Source of the DNA: Misgurnus anguillicaudatus
Taxonomy: Eukaryota > Chordata > Actinopteri > Cypriniformes > Cobitidae
Reading direction: 5' to 3'
Length of the DNA: 64,000 nucleotides
NCBI RefSeq assembly: GCF_027580225.2
Contig: NC_073354.2
Location: forward strand, 11,074,001 to 11,138,000
In this document: positions 21,801 to 33,177 of the stretch, piece after piece
Numbering within the stretch: position 1 is the first letter of the stretch
Layout of the letters: each line of letters begins with the position of its first letter
Position numbers and translations under genes: made by a program
The notes under the pieces: generated by a model
The model's input: only the letters and a program-made list of their open reading frames with translations
The model's database searches: none
What the model was told of the DNA's origin: nothing

Positions 21801-23847
21801 CTTTAATGACAATGAAAAGGTTATAAGTCAGTAACTAACATGCCTTATTTTCACAAACGTAAAAAAATTTGGTCAGTATCCTAATATATTCGATGAACCT
21901 CCTGTAACCGGGTAAACCTTGCACCTTGACGTTTGCGCGTGGGCCCATGCACTTTCACTGTAAAATCTTGCCAACAAACTGGTATTTTTGAATGGCCCGA
22001 GGCTGAGATTAATCAGATTTAAAGTGAAAGTATTTGATGATAATACGTGCAGTTTGATGATAAGCCTTTGGTCAAAATCAATACACTAAAAAATTGGTGC
22101 TAAATAGCACTAAAAGCTCATAATCATAGCGGAACCATTTTTAGTGCTATATAGCCTACCCAGTCTCATGAGGTTTCGTGATATAGTCACGCATTTTTTT
22201 ATTCTTTTTTCGTGATATTGTCACGAATTTCCGCGTTTTTTTTGTGATCGTATAACGGATTCCTGTTTTCGTGTGATTATTGGTCACTTATTGGTCACTC
22301 AACTGCTTTTTCCTATTTTTAAACCATTGTTGCTTCGGTTTAGGGTTAGATTTGGTGCTTTCATTAGAATGTCACTTTATATATTGGTTTATACAATTTT
22401 TTCTGATTTATTTTTTATATGTCGCCTAGCGTTAGGGTTATAGTTGGGTTTGGTTAGGGATGTCATTTTATGTAAATCTAACCCTAAACCGAAGCGACAA
22501 TGCTAAGAAAATAGGACAAAACAGTTGAGTAACCAATACGTGATTATCACACGAAAACAGGAATTCGTTATACGATCACGAAAAAACACGGAAATTCGTG
22601 ATAATATCACGAAAAAAGAACAAAAAAATATGTGACTATATAACAAAATTTCGTGAGACTGGGCTGTATATAGCACCTATGAAGAATCGGTGATATCACC
22701 CGCGGGTGATACTGTAGCACCAGATATGGTTCTATATAGCATAATAGGGTTCTAAAATAGGTGCTACACAGGGACTACATAGGTGCTTTATGGCAGTGGT
22801 TTTCAAACTGGTGCCAGGGGAGATGGTGCCAGGGGGGCCCCAGTTTTATGAAATTTGATGAAATACATTAATTTATCATCAATTCTGTGTAGTTAAACCT
22901 AAGAAAATAAGGCTACTAACCAAAAGCACTACTTTTTTTGTATAATTCAATGTTTTTTTATTAAAATGTTGAGTTTTAGAACAATTTTTTGTCACAAATT
23001 TTCTTTGGGGGGCCGCGAAGGAATGCACCGTACACAAGGGGGGCCGCACGCTGAAAAAGTTTGGGAACCACTGCTTTATGGCACTTAAAATGGTTCCCGT
23101 ATGATTACGAGCCAGTGAACCACTTTTAGTGCTATTTAGCACTGTTTGTTTTTAGAGCGATCTCATTTTTGACTGAGGTGGCATTTAGTGGCTTTTGCAT
23201 CTGAGCTCTTTATATTTTTTTATTTTATTATATAAACAAATCATCATGATAAGCGGTTTATCTGGAGCAAAAAGCTCTCTGGTGTAAACCCGTCCATTCC
23301 AAATTTTTATGAATATTTTGGTGACATTTTTGCGAGTTGAGGTTTGGCATTAACAAGCTTCAAAATGAACAATAAAAGTAAAATAAATGATGCTTCTATT
23401 TAACGCAGTTTTGCTTTGTTTATGATACTGAATGCTGTATCTTAAATGCTAACGCTCACTTTTTTTGTGTTTGTGTGTGTGTCAGACAAAGAAAAATTCA
23501 CATTCAACACTTTATGGAACAACAGTGTGAATCTGCAGCATGGGAAAAATGTGGTAGTGTCCTGTGGAGGGCCATACACGGTCTACATGTGGGCTAATGT
23601 GACAAGCTTTGATGAACTTTCAGGGACTGTAAACCTGACGATGTTGCAAGGAAATCAAATAGTCTACCAGCAGACCATGCAAAGCACAGAAAGGGCGAAA
23701 GTACAGAGCGCAGCCATGCTGGCTGAGGACAAGGAGATCACGTTAGAAATTTCCAAAAAGGAGAACACTGACATCAAATTTCTCCACATAGGCCTCCACT
23801 ACATGCTGGGAGACCAGTGCTTTGAATCACCAGAAGAAAGAACCTGA
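18881..23847 (+). CDS. tnfsf4-like: TNF-superfamily ligand, OX40L (TNFSF4)-like
   Basis: Three exons: 18881-19051, 19955-20009 and 23486-23847. All splice sites are GT/AG and the phases (0, then 1) join without error, giving 195 residues. It is predicted to be a type II membrane ligand that trimerises and engages a co-stimulatory TNF receptor. Residues 1-27 are a cytoplasmic tail with a Cys pair just before the membrane; about 28-51 form one hydrophobic segment; a short stalk is encoded by exon 2; exon 3 carries a compact TNF homology domain. Similarity to OX40L is seen in NNSV near residue 87, VVSCGGPY with Cys102, and Cys187 nine residues from the end, the pair expected to form a disulfide. 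N-glycosylation sequons at N87, N113 and N125. Length is close to mammalian OX40L (about 183). Its partner lies 18 kb downstream on the same strand. A more distant TNFSF member cannot be excluded without a tree. Confidence 0.8.
19938..19991. repeat. 27-bp tandem duplication across the exon 2 splice acceptor
   Basis: Copies 19938-19964 and 19965-19991 differ at one base. Copy 1 has the acceptor CACAG; copy 2 reads CACCG, so the second AG is lost. The duplication adds 9 codons in frame to the stalk-encoding exon. Confidence 0.9.
20040..20692. mobile_element. Intronic MITE with TGAAAACAA / TTTTTGCAGTG ends, split by another MITE
   Basis: The outer element (AGATTTCAG-like left arm, AAAACAAAACAAAAATACTA / TTTTTTTGCAGTG right part) is interrupted at about 20411-20669 by a second palindrome with CCCGGCAGGCAT / ATGCCTGCTGGG ends and many CAACGTTGAA motifs. 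Confidence 0.65.
20802..21045. mobile_element. GGTGGTTTCCC-type MITE (intronic)
   Basis: Begins GGGTGGTTTCCCGGACAGGG and ends GTGTGGGAAACTGCCCC; same family as 17191-17391. Confidence 0.7.
21060..21190. mobile_element. GGTACC-type MITE copy (intronic, degenerate)
   Basis: AGCACCTCAGAGGTGCATATT, AGTACCTCAAAAGTTCATAT and AAATGGTACATATAAGGAC blocks match the family. Confidence 0.5.
22156..22666. mobile_element. Long-armed foldback hAT-type MITE, TSD TATATAGC
   Basis: 511 bp; ends CTACCCAGTCTCA and TGAGACTGGGCTG. The arms pair over most of their length (CCTGTTTTCGTGTGATTATT, ATTTCGTGATAATATCACGA-type blocks, CGGTTTAGGGTTAG). Perfect 8-bp duplications TATATAGC at 22148-22155 and 22667-22674. Confidence 0.9.
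22794..23073. mobile_element. hAT (Charlie-like) MITE, TSD CTTTATGG
   Basis: 280 bp; ends CAGTGGTTTTCAAACTGG and AAAGTTTGGGAACCACTG, the classic CAGTGGTTC-type hAT terminus. Perfect duplications CTTTATGG at 22786-22793 and 23074-23081. Confidence 0.9.
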
Positions 23848-24434
23848 TTCGTATATGAAGCTCTTTAAGGTGCTTTTCGTCTTTCCAGTGACATACCCGT
23901 GGTTTGTCAAAATAATATTTTCATCTGGAAATTACTCAATATCCTCACCCAGATTTTAAAACATTCCTGAGTTATTAATTCAATAACCAACCCTTCCCTG
24001 GACTAAAGTTGTTATTGTAAAGCAAAAGAGGACAAATAACCTTTTGGGAACTACAAAAGGAAACAAGATTTGGCAATTGTGAAATACCTACTGAAACATA
24101 CAATGGATGACGTGGTGTTTAATGCAGGGCCACCGTCACACAGTGACGTATCAAATATAGTGTACCTCACCAGAATCTGGATTTGTGAGGGTTTCATAAG
24201 CTCTTTGTAGAATGTAATGATGATTTTATAACTACGTCTTACCAATGTATATAGTGCTGTGAAAAGGATTCAGATTTTATCCTGATAAAGCTTTCAGATA
24301 CTGACAAAGAATGATGTTCTCAACGTTTGTCAAGTTCCTCACTGGAACAAGTCTTACAAATGAATGTTTTTATGATATTTAAATATTAATTATCTTGGTA
24401 AACTGTAAAATGTATTTATACTGAAAGCAAAATG

Positions 24435-24440
24435 AATAAA
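24435..24440 (+). terminator. Polyadenylation signal of the TNFSF4-like gene
   Basis: AATAAA about 590 bp after the stop codon. A second AATAAA at 24740-24745, after an (AT)n run, is an alternative. The 3' UTR is AU-rich with TATTTA motifs, as expected of a short-lived cytokine mRNA. Confidence 0.6.
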
Positions 24441-24745
24441 TTAAATATTTAATCAAGCCACCATTAATGTAATGGTGAACTTAAGCACTAAAGGCATAAG
24501 AAGGGAAGCAAACAAAATTTTCTGTTATCTGCATATTAACAAATTCATTTTTATACCCAATAGTTATAATAGGTTTTTAGTTTATTTTCAGTGCAATGTG
24601 TTTGTATATATCAAGCATAACCCTACATGTCTAACCAATGTCTGCGATTGCTATACTGTAGCAAAGCTTTATTTATACAGCAAGGTTTGCACTTGTTTTA
24701 TGACTGAATATGATTAATTATTATATATATATATATATCAATAAA

Positions 24746-25600
24746 AAATGCTTAAATGTCATCTATAGCCTCCATTTATTTACAACGCTTACATCATATG
24801 TGAATAAAGCATACCTTTGGCCTTTAAGGTTTCCCACTTAAGGTCCACCCATTTTTCTATCTCTTCCGCCTTTACTCTCAGCCTTCTTGTTTATACATGC
24901 CCTTTGCTTTCAATCGGTTATATGTGGGGGTGGTGATGTCAGAAACAAGAGTGAAAGTGTTCACTGTTCATCTCCGTGTTTGCGTCATGTCATTTTTGTT
25001 GTGTCTATATTTGTGCTATTGTTGTATACTTGATTCCTTATTTCCTGGTTGTGTCATTTCATGGTGAGGAAATTCTTATACTGTAAGTATGACACAGAAC
25101 CGACAGATTTACACAGATTATAGAAAGTAATTCAGTTGATTGTAGTGCTGTCATTTTTTATTTAGTTGAATGATAGCCTGTGTTTTCCCCTAGCAAGCAA
25201 TAGCCGTCATTTCACCATCTAGGTTAACTATACAAGTCTGATATAGACGGGCAATATGAGTAACACCCTTCTAGCCATAAAGTTGATAATAAAGTTGAAT
25301 TTGGTGCAGTTTTTGACAAAATAACTTGAGAGATGTATGATATTTTATCATGTCCATGTGTTTGGTTTCATTTATTTTACTTCATTTATTTTTGGGCTAT
25401 GGTTAGATGTCTATTACATTTTCATTGACGGCAAATTTAGCCTTGTTTTAGACATCTGGGCTGTGTACTGTATGTATGGATGTCTTTTAAATGCAAAATT
25501 GTTTGCTGTGTATCGGTGTTCTGAGTCTGACATTTGAACTTACCATTTCATGCATTTTTTTATGTATAAAAATCTGAACAATAAACAGCTTAAGGCCATT
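24746..25600. other. Intergenic, no gene recognised
   Basis: AT-rich, with short chance frames only and no repeat family I can name. Confidence 0.5.
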
Positions 25601-25604
25601 GCTT

Positions 25605-26158
25605 AAAGGACAAGTTCGGTATTTTTCACTTAAAGCCCTGTTTATGATGAAATAGAACGGTTTTGACTGAAATTTCGACATATGATGCTTGCCCGAGAAT
25701 TTTCGGGTGTTTCTTGCATCACCTCCCACCTCTATAATGGCTGTATAGGTGCACAGGAACAATCCCTCCCAAAATGCACCAAACGTTCGTCTACAAAGAC
25801 GCGAAACCCACCGAGTGGTCAGGGGCGTTCACTGATATGCTCACACAAAAATCGCCGCAAAAGACGCCTTCCAACAGGTTTTATTGTAGTTTTTGTCCAA
25901 CTCCATTGACTTGTATTAGATGTGCTGTGAGGTACGGTATTACTCCGCCGCCGGGAACGTTGTTTGTATTCTTGCAATTGGCAAAGGCGGATTATCGCCA
26001 CCAACTGGGCTGGAGAGTCTATTATTCAAGCTCTCAACGGAAGAATATACGGGTGTGAGGCGTTTGGAAAAATAGGTCCACAAGTTTACAACAAATGCTA
26101 AGATACCTGTTGAAAAGCATCTTTTGCAGCGATTTTTGTCAGTGAACACCCCTGACCA
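25605..26158 (+). mobile_element. Long palindromic repeat, AAGTTCGGTATTTT family (copy 1)
   Basis: Begins GGACAAGTTCGGTATTTTTC, then CTTAAAGCCCTGTTT, and ends GTGAACACCCCTGACC. The same family is at 54435-55137 (both arms) and 61768-62265. A TGACTTGTATTAGATGTGCTG...GGAACGTTGTTTG central block is shared by all copies. No coding sequence supported. Confidence 0.75.
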
Positions 26159-26159
26159 T

Positions 26160-26660
26160 GATTTAGTTCATAATAAATGAACCTTGCTTCTTTTAATTCC
26201 AGTCAGTCTGCTTAAAAACATGCCTTTTTTAACATATGCATGCCTTACTTTTGTAAGCGTATGAATTGTATATGTGCTTAGTTGTAGAACTATATTGGTG
26301 TTTTAAAGATAAGCAAGCATGCGTACAACATTAGAAACTAGTGATAATCCAACAGGGTAATAAAAAGAGATTTTATGTACACATTGTGCTGCTCTTATCT
26401 CAAAATTGGGTCATATGTCCCTTCTCATTTTAACAATCTGTGATATCTGAGGTTCTTTGTCCTGTGGAAATTTGTAAAATGATGTGTGTTTTCTGTTTTG
26501 ATTGCTGAATGACCAGCATCTCGGTACAAAACAATAGGATCAAAGTGCACACTCTGGACGTCCATCCCTCACAGCCTCATTTAGAAATCAACATGGTGGC
26601 TGCCTAAATAAGTTGTATGGTCACTTAACATTAGTGGATTTGTCATGATGAGTTAATCAC
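26160..26660. other. Intergenic, nothing recognised
   Basis: No open frame or repeat family that I can support. Confidence 0.45.
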
Positions 26661-26663
26661 ATA

Positions 26664-27198
26664 CACTCACCTAAAGGATGATTAGGAACACTTGTTCAAT
26701 TTCTCATTATTGCAATGGTGCGAGGGATGTTTTTTTTTTGGCACACTTTAGGCCCCTTAGTGCCAAAAGGGCATCCTTTAAATGCCACGGCCTACCTGAG
26801 CATTGTTTCCATCCCTTTATGACCACCATGTACCCATCCTCTGATGGCTACTTCCAGCAGGATAATGCACCATGTCACAAAGCTCGAATCATTCAAATTG
26901 GTTTCTTGAACATGACAGTGAGTTCACTGTACTAAAATGGCCACCACAGTCACCAGATTTCAACCCAATAGAGCATCTTTGGGATGTGGTTGAACGGGAG
27001 CTTCGTGCCCTGGATGTGCATCTCATAAATCTCCATCAACTGCAAGATGCTATCCTAATAATATGGGCCAACATTTCTAAAGAATGCTTTCAGCACCTTG
27101 TTGAATCAATGCCACGTAGAATTAAGGCAGTTCTGAAGGCAAAAGGGGGTCAAACACAGTATTAGTATGATGTTCCTAATAATCCTTTAGGTGAGTGT
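26664..27198 (+). mobile_element. Tc1/mariner element with ACTCACCTAAAGGAT termini, internally deleted
   Basis: Ends CACTCACCTAAAGGATGATT and AATCCTTTAGGTGAGTGTG are inverted repeats beside TA (26662-26663; near 27201). At about 535 bp it has lost most of the N-terminal half. Confidence 0.85.
26770..27165 (+). pseudogene. Mariner/Tc1 transposase C-terminal fragment
   Basis: Reads SDGYFQQDNAPCHKARIIQ (the second catalytic Asp, QDNAPCHKA box), then after a frameshift near 26905 WPPQSPDFNPIEHLWDVVER (catalytic PIEHLWD box) to a normal C-terminus KAVLKAKGG. The N-terminal DNA-binding domain is missing. Confidence 0.9.
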
Positions 27199-27283
27199 GA
27201 ATAGAGCCATTAGTCAATTATTTAAAATTGCAATAAAATGTGAAAAATCTATTCATCAGCATGTGTCAATTGTGAATAGTTAA

Positions 27284-27710
27284 AGGAGAACACCACAGTT
27301 TTTCAATATTTTACTATGTTCTTACCTCAACGATAAATTAATACATACCTATCTTTTTTCAGTGCGTGCACTTTTAGTCTTTGTACAGCGCTTCTTGAAT
27401 GTGTTGGCATTTAGCCTAGCCCCATTCATTCCTATGGCTCCAAAAAAAAGTTTTATTTTGTGCCACCATACTTACTCATGTACCTACTCATGTGACAGTC
27501 TTTAAATAGAGAAAACATGGAAGTGTTTGGTGGCTTCTAAATTTATCCTTATTTGGATCCTAAAGAATGAATGGGGCTAGGCTAAATGCTAACACATTCA
27601 CAACGTGCTTTACAAAGATTAAGTGCACACACTGAAAAAAATAGATATGTGTTAATTAGTCTAAGTTGAGGTGGGAACATTGAAAATGTTGAAAAATGGT
27701 GGTGTTTTCC
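27284..27710. mobile_element. piggyBac-like MITE (TTAA target), AGGAGAACACCAC ends
   Basis: Flanked by TTAA at 27280-27283 and 27711-27714. The inverted ends and the inner blocks GGCATTTAGCCTAGCCCCAT / ATGGGGCTAGGCTAAATGC pair over long arms. Non-coding. Confidence 0.8.
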
Positions 27711-28000
27711 TTAAAAAAAAAAAAAATTACTGTGTTCATGCTGCTCAAAATAGCTCCATTATCTAAGGAAGCTCTAGCAGGTGTGATCAGAAAACGCAAT
27801 AAAAATATTTATTACATCCAGAGACCCACAGCACTTTAAATGTTGTAAGTCTTCCTTATATGGCAATTCATGAATGATATAAATCTGGCAAGATCGGAGC
27901 ATTTTGCTTTTTAATTATTTAGGAACTTTGCATCAGTAGTCATGCGAATCATGTGTTTCTCTGACGCGAACCCATTTTCAGAATTTTGTTACTTAAAATG

Positions 28001-28307
28001 AGTAACACTTTACAGTAAGGTTCATTAGTTAACATTAGTCAACTACGCTAGTTAACATGAACTAATAATGAACTGCACTATTACAGCATTTATTAATCTT
28101 AGTTAATGTTAATTTCAACAATTACCAGTACTTTATTCAAATCTTGTTAACGTTATGCTTTGTGAACTAACATGAACAAAGCTTTATTTCTATTAACATT
28201 AACAAAGATTACTAAATACGGTAACAAATGTATTGCTAATGGTTTGTTCATGTTAGAGTAATACATTAATTAATGTTAACTAATAAACCTTAATGTAAAG
28301 TGTTACC
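28001..28307. mobile_element. Palindromic hAT-type MITE, GGTAACACTTTA family (copy 2), TSD TTAAAATG
   Basis: Starts AGTAACACTTTACAGTAAGG and ends AATGTAAAGTGTTACC. Perfect 8-bp duplications TTAAAATG at 27993-28000 and 28308-28315. Confidence 0.88.
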
Positions 28308-28562
28308 TTAAAATGTACAATAAATGTTCAAAATACAAGCCATGGCATTCTACACAGGCAAAATATAATAATAACAACATGTCTTAATTAAAAAAAAAAG
28401 TTTTGTAATAGTGAACAATAGTTTGTTGAAATTCATTTCATTAAGCTAAATTCTTAGTGTATATAAAAGGTAGCTCATGAGTAATAATAATATTGATTAA
28501 GAAGTGAAATTCTTAGATTACTATTGTTTAATTTGAAAAAAAAACCAAGATAACAAAATCAT

Positions 28563-28988
28563 GTGGGCGGCAATAAATCAGAGGACTCCGCAACCACGTT
28601 TGTAATAAAACCAGTAAGTCAACACCATATAACCAAAGATGTGAAATATTCAGGCATGTTTAAACCAGCCATATTGAATGAATGTACTATGCATGATACT
28701 ACTTTATTTGGAAAAGATTTCACCTCCAGGTTAGCTGAATCATTACTTTTAAAGGAACTGGATATGCTATTATACTCCCCTGAAGATGGCAGCCCACTCA
28801 TAGTTTTTATGGAAGAAATGCTGATGAATTTCTTTGCCCTTCCTTACTACTTTAGGAAAACACAAATCAAGCAAACATCTCAACCTCATCTAAACTGCAA
28901 TATTAATGTTTATAGACATCATATATTCATTAGCTGTTTTACTATACAGCCCCCTACCTTTGGTGCACCCACTCCTCAGTTTCATTAA
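28563..28988 (+). other. Unassigned 141-codon open frame
   Basis: A continuous frame with a hydrophobic C-terminal third (from about residue 80). The frame opens on a GTG, and the nearest ATG (28561) is in another frame, so it is not a convincing start. No motif that I recognise and no splice context that I could fix. The length is unusual for this AT-rich DNA; it could be a decayed exon or transposon piece, or chance. Confidence 0.2.
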
Positions 28989-29309
28989 TGCATCACATAT
29001 GCTCTCTCTTTTTCTTGTTTGTCCTCTGCTCTGTCATACTTTCTTCCTCCCCTTTCCAGTTCTCATTTGTGTATGTGAATAGGTGACAGTCAGACGTGTT
29101 ATGTTCATTCAGCAGATCAAATATAGGTTAAAAACTAGAGATACTCTGTTCTTCATGTCTCCATGGGGTCAAACTGCACCTGTTATCATTTACTTTCCCA
29201 CTTATCTCTAATTATTCTCCTTCCGCTCTCTGTCTTGTCTCAGATCATTGTGTGTGCTGGTCTTTGTGCACTTTGACTGGTCAAATAATTCTGGTCTGGT
29301 TCTTGGTCA

Positions 29310-29720
29310 TGTTTTGTGGGCGTGAATTCAAAATATGTGTTCGGCGTGTCGTGTGTTGCTTGTGTATTCAAAGTGTGTGTTTGTTGCGTCATGTGAACCA
29401 TGTGCGTCACGTGTTTTGTCGGGGTGGGTGCCTGCTGCATATGCGTCAAGACTGTTTATGATAAAAGAGACGCTCACGTTCACAAAATACAAGCAAGACA
29501 CTCACTTAACAGTAAACTCTGATTACGCATGAGATTATGCGAGTATCTGGCAAACACGAACGTCTCTTTAATTATAAACCTAGACGCATCTGCAGCAGGC
29601 ACTTATTTTGACAAGACACATGATGCACACAGGTTCACTCGACGCACCAAACATATATTTTTTAAATGCCGAACCAACACACGACGGGCTACATACAAAA
29701 AGAAGTCACTGCATCCAACA
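29310..29720. mobile_element. Foldback element with ~150-bp arms
   Basis: AAAATATGTGTTCGGCGTGT, GTCGTGTGTTGC and GCCTGCTGCATATGCGTC in the left half pair with GACGCATCTGCAGCAGGC, AACACACGACGGGC and ATATATTTTTTAAATGCCGA in the right half. The centre is near 29515. Limits are approximate. Confidence 0.65.
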
Positions 29721-30425
29721 ACTTAGACAGCGGACCATATCAGGCAATCACTTTGCACACAAAAGTACCCCTTAAACACAGACTTCATAGTTTCAGACCG
29801 ACTTTATAGGCTTAATGATCCTTTATGTTTGAAATAAGTGACATTGACTGTGAAATCCAGGCTAGAGTCTCATAAATTAATTATGAGATTAAAAGCATAA
29901 AGTTCGATTTCACATGATTTCAATCTTTCAAAATATGTAAAATATTTAATATGAAGAAATATGTAAAAACTACTGATCTTTCTGAAATGCTCTTGTAGAA
30001 ATTGTAAAAAAACCTCATACACAAACTTTCCTCCAGCAACTTTCTCAGATGAACGGCATAATTATATTCTACAGGCTATTAAAGGTGTAAAAAATAATAA
30101 GAGCCCTGGATGTGATTGCTTAACATCCAATTATACAAGATGTTTGCTGATGATGACTTATCTCCCTTTCTACTAAAAGTGTTTATTGAAAGTACTGAAC
30201 AGGAGGAACTTCCCCCTAGCATGACACAAGGTATTGTTACCTTGATACCCAAAACCAATAAAGATAAAAAATGTCTAGAAATTTGAAGACCAATTACCCT
30301 TCTAAATAACAACTATAAAATTTTAGCTTTAACTTTAGCAAAATAATTAAAGATGTCCTTAACTCTATTGTTGATAAATCACAATCAGGCTTTATGGAAA
30401 AACGCCACATTACGAATAATATAAG

Positions 30426-31694
30426 ATTTTTCTTTGTCTCGTCTCAGTCTCAGACAAAGAGGACTCGGAATTTTATTTCAAGACCTGTCAAGACCACAAC
30501 TGCGATGTCACATCACAAATGTATTGTTTATCATTCATTTTATGCAGTTTATTCAGGTTTGACATATGATGTTGGCATTGTTTAAGCATCGTTTAACTTT
30601 CTCCCAATTTTCTAATTTTATTACTAAAAACGCCTCCATTGTGTTAAGTGGACGGCAAGCCATGGAAAGACAGTTCAGAATAATTGGTTAAGTTGATTTC
30701 AGCTCATTAGTGTTTGTTCACTTTTATTTGCTTATAGACAAAGATAAATTCCTACATATCTGCAATGCCTTTGATTATTTTATTAACTTTTCTGATGGCA
30801 TACACACATGCACACACGCACAAACAAACACACACACACATGCACACGCACACACACAAACAAGAAGTGCCTAATCATATGCATATTCCACATTTTATCA
30901 TAAGTGTTTTAATGCAGTGACTTGCACTGATCTTGGTCTTGACTTAGTCTCGGCCTGTCTTGGTCTTGACTCGGCCTTGTCCCTTTAAAGTCTTGGTCAT
31001 GACTTGGTCTCGGTTTAGGTGGTCTTGACTATAACACTACTTTTCTGAAGTAACACATTACTTTTTAAATGTACACATTAATATTTGAGTTACTTTTTTT
31101 AAAAAGTAATGCGAGTTGCTTTTTTAGTTTAAATAATTAGATAAAAAATATACTGAATTAAACCAAACGCAGTCACATTATGCACTCTGTGTACATGCCT
31201 GTGTGGGAAAGTTTGAGTCAGAAGCTGAGATGGCAGGCCAGAGCTTGACGTTTTTATGATGAAATATGCAATTTCTGAATATAGAAACACCAGTCATAAA
31301 AACATCTGCAAGGCATAAAAGAGATCAAGCCTCAGCCACGAAAAAGTGCAACGCAAAAGTAACTAAAAGTAATGTAAGCATTATTTTCCATAAAAAGTAA
31401 CTAAGTAACGCAATTATAATTTTTTAATATTGTAATGCATTACTTTTAAAAGTAACTTTCCCCAACAATGTTCAAAAATAACATCTTGCACACGTCAGTT
31501 TTCAGGTCGGACTTTGACGTGCTTTTGAGGTGCAAGCTCTGGTGCATACTGTGATGTTGGCTAACTTTACATACAAACGTGCAAACAAAGATTTTCAAAA
31601 TCTTTACTCTGGCTTGAGTTTTTATAAAGAATCAGTTTCAGAGATTAATTGCCCATTTGCGTGTTTTTCAAAATAACTTTGTACGTGTAAACGT
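30426..31694. mobile_element. Composite insertion into the LINE, including a CAGTGTTGGGG-type element
   Basis: About 30426-31042 holds repeated CTTGGTCTTGACTTGGTCTC motifs and a (CA)n tract near 30800-30865. About 31045-31470 shows an AAGTAACACATTACTTTTT start and AAAAGTAACTTTCCCCAACA at the end, a widespread fish element. Exact borders are unresolved. Confidence 0.5.
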
Positions 31695-31905
31695 GGCCTT
31701 AGATTATGAGGATTTCAGCCCAAATAACATTTACATACTCTTCTTGGACTTCTACAAAGCCTTTGATTGGCTTGAGCACAATTTTATATTTCACGCTCTT
31801 ACCAAAGTTGGTTTTGGAGGTTCATTTTGCAACGCTATTAGGACTTTATACAGGAATAACAATAGTGTGAATAAATCAAAATCTGGAACTTCACCTTGTT
31901 TTTAA

Positions 31906-32320
31906 AGGGATAGTTCACTTTAAAATGAAAATTCTGTCATCATTTACTCCTCCTCTTGTTGTTCTAAACCTGTATGATTTTTTCTGATGAACAAAAAAAA
32001 GATATTTTGAGAAATGATGGTAAACACACAGCAATAAGTGACCATAGACTTCCATAGTAGGAAAAAATATTTTGGAAGTATTGTGATAAATTAAGAAAAT
32101 ATTTTGATAAATGATAGTAAGCACACAGTTGACGGTACCCATTAAATTCCATCATATTTTTTATTCCTGCTATGGAAGTCAATAGACACTATCTGCTGTG
32201 TGTTTACCATCATTTATCAAAATATCTTCTTTTGTGTTCATCAGAAAAAAGAAATTTATACAGGTTTAGACCAACATGAGGATGAGTAAATTAATTTTCA
32301 TTTTAAAGTGAACTATCCCT
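31906..32320. mobile_element. piggyBac-like MITE, AGGGATAGTTCACTTTAAAA ends, TTAA target
   Basis: The terminal 28 bp are a perfect inverted repeat (AGGGATAGTTCACTTTAAAA + TGAAAATT) and TTAA flanks both sides (31902-31905, 32321-32324). The inner arms (CACACAGCAATAAGTGACC... and reverse) also pair. Interrupts the LINE reverse transcriptase. A partial relative is at 45993-46136. Confidence 0.9.
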
Positions 32321-32650
32321 TTAAATTGTGTCGTGGAGTGAAACAGGGCTGTCCCATATCTTCGTATTAATTTTTACTTGCTTCTCAGTTTCTAGCTTTA
32401 CATATTTTCAGCAGTAATTTACAAGGTATTACGATTGACAATACACACATACAGTACATAAGCAAAAATGTTCTGGATCCAAACCTCTATTTTCCTCTAT
32501 TTTAAAAATGATCAAGTATATGGAAACTATTCAAAGCTTTATTAATCCTAAAGCAATGAAATCTCTATACTCATCCTTTATGTCCTTTTAATTTGTATAT
32601 TTGTATTATTGTCCTCTATGTATTCCTGGCAAAAAAATGATATATATTTG

Positions 32651-32895
32651 AAGAGTTTCATTGCAAAACGAGATAAATCCATTTTTTTACATTTTTGTCA
32701 AAACATGTTTATTATTATGTCATCATGTTATTATTTTGTTTTATGGTGCTACTTAGCTGTATTTTTTAAGTTATGAAGGTTTCAATCAAAACAAACCAAC
32801 TGCAGTTGAATTGAAATTAATTGGAATGCACAACCAAAAAACGAGATTTCTGAACAAAAACGGTGGTTATCTCGTTTTGCAACGAAATTCTTCAT
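32651..32895. mobile_element. MITE with GAAGA(G/A)TTTC(A/G)TTGCAAAACG ends
   Basis: GAAGAGTTTCATTGCAAAAC then GAGATAA at the left is complementary to TTATCTCGTTTTGCAACGAA then ATTCTTC at the right. About 245 bp, non-coding. Confidence 0.75.
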
Positions 32896-33177
32896 TGTTC
32901 TTTTTTCTGTTGTTTTATGACTGTCATTGTAATGTGTTGTACTACTGTAATGTGTTGTTTTGTTGCATTAAAAAAAATTGAAAAGTATAATTTAGACCGG
33001 AACTTTTTTACCTTTGAAGTTTTGATCTGTTGAAAAAATGCAAATTTTAATAAGAAAGTGGTGCTTGAAATATTAGCATTAATATTGAAGTAAAAATTAA
33101 GCAATAAGCAACGGTTCAATTTAAAAGAAAACATCAATGATTGTGGCTCATACAACAGCTTTGTTCGACTTCATACA

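Larger units (their letters stand above)
22085..23157. mobile_element. Palindromic MITE (second copy of the 476-787 family), carrying two insertions
   Basis: The left end (ACTAAAAAATTGGTGCTA) and right end (TTAGCACTGTTTGTTTTTAGAG) match the family. The element is split by 22156-22666 and by 22794-23073, each with its own 8-bp duplication. Lies in intron 2 of the TNFSF4-like gene. Confidence 0.8.
29985..32450 (+). pseudogene. L1-Tx1-like LINE reverse transcriptase, split by at least two insertions
   Basis: Piece 1 (about 30000-30425) reads NNKSPGCDG-like, DLSPFLLKVFIESTEQEELP and LIPKTNKDKK, then RPITLLNNNYKIL and SQSGFMEKRHITNNIR, the fingers/palm start of an L1-type reverse transcriptase. 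Piece 2 (about 31695-31905) reads YILFLDFYKAFDWLEH, the first catalytic motif. Piece 3 (from 32330) gives RGVKQGCPIS, the next conserved motif. The pieces are separated by about 1.27 kb of insertion and by a 415-bp MITE at 31906-32320. Internal stops are present. Dead. Confidence 0.8.

Noticed and set aside
30790..30865. CA-rich tract as a possible regulatory array
   Set aside because: Ordinary dinucleotide microsatellite with interruptions, within a transposon insertion.
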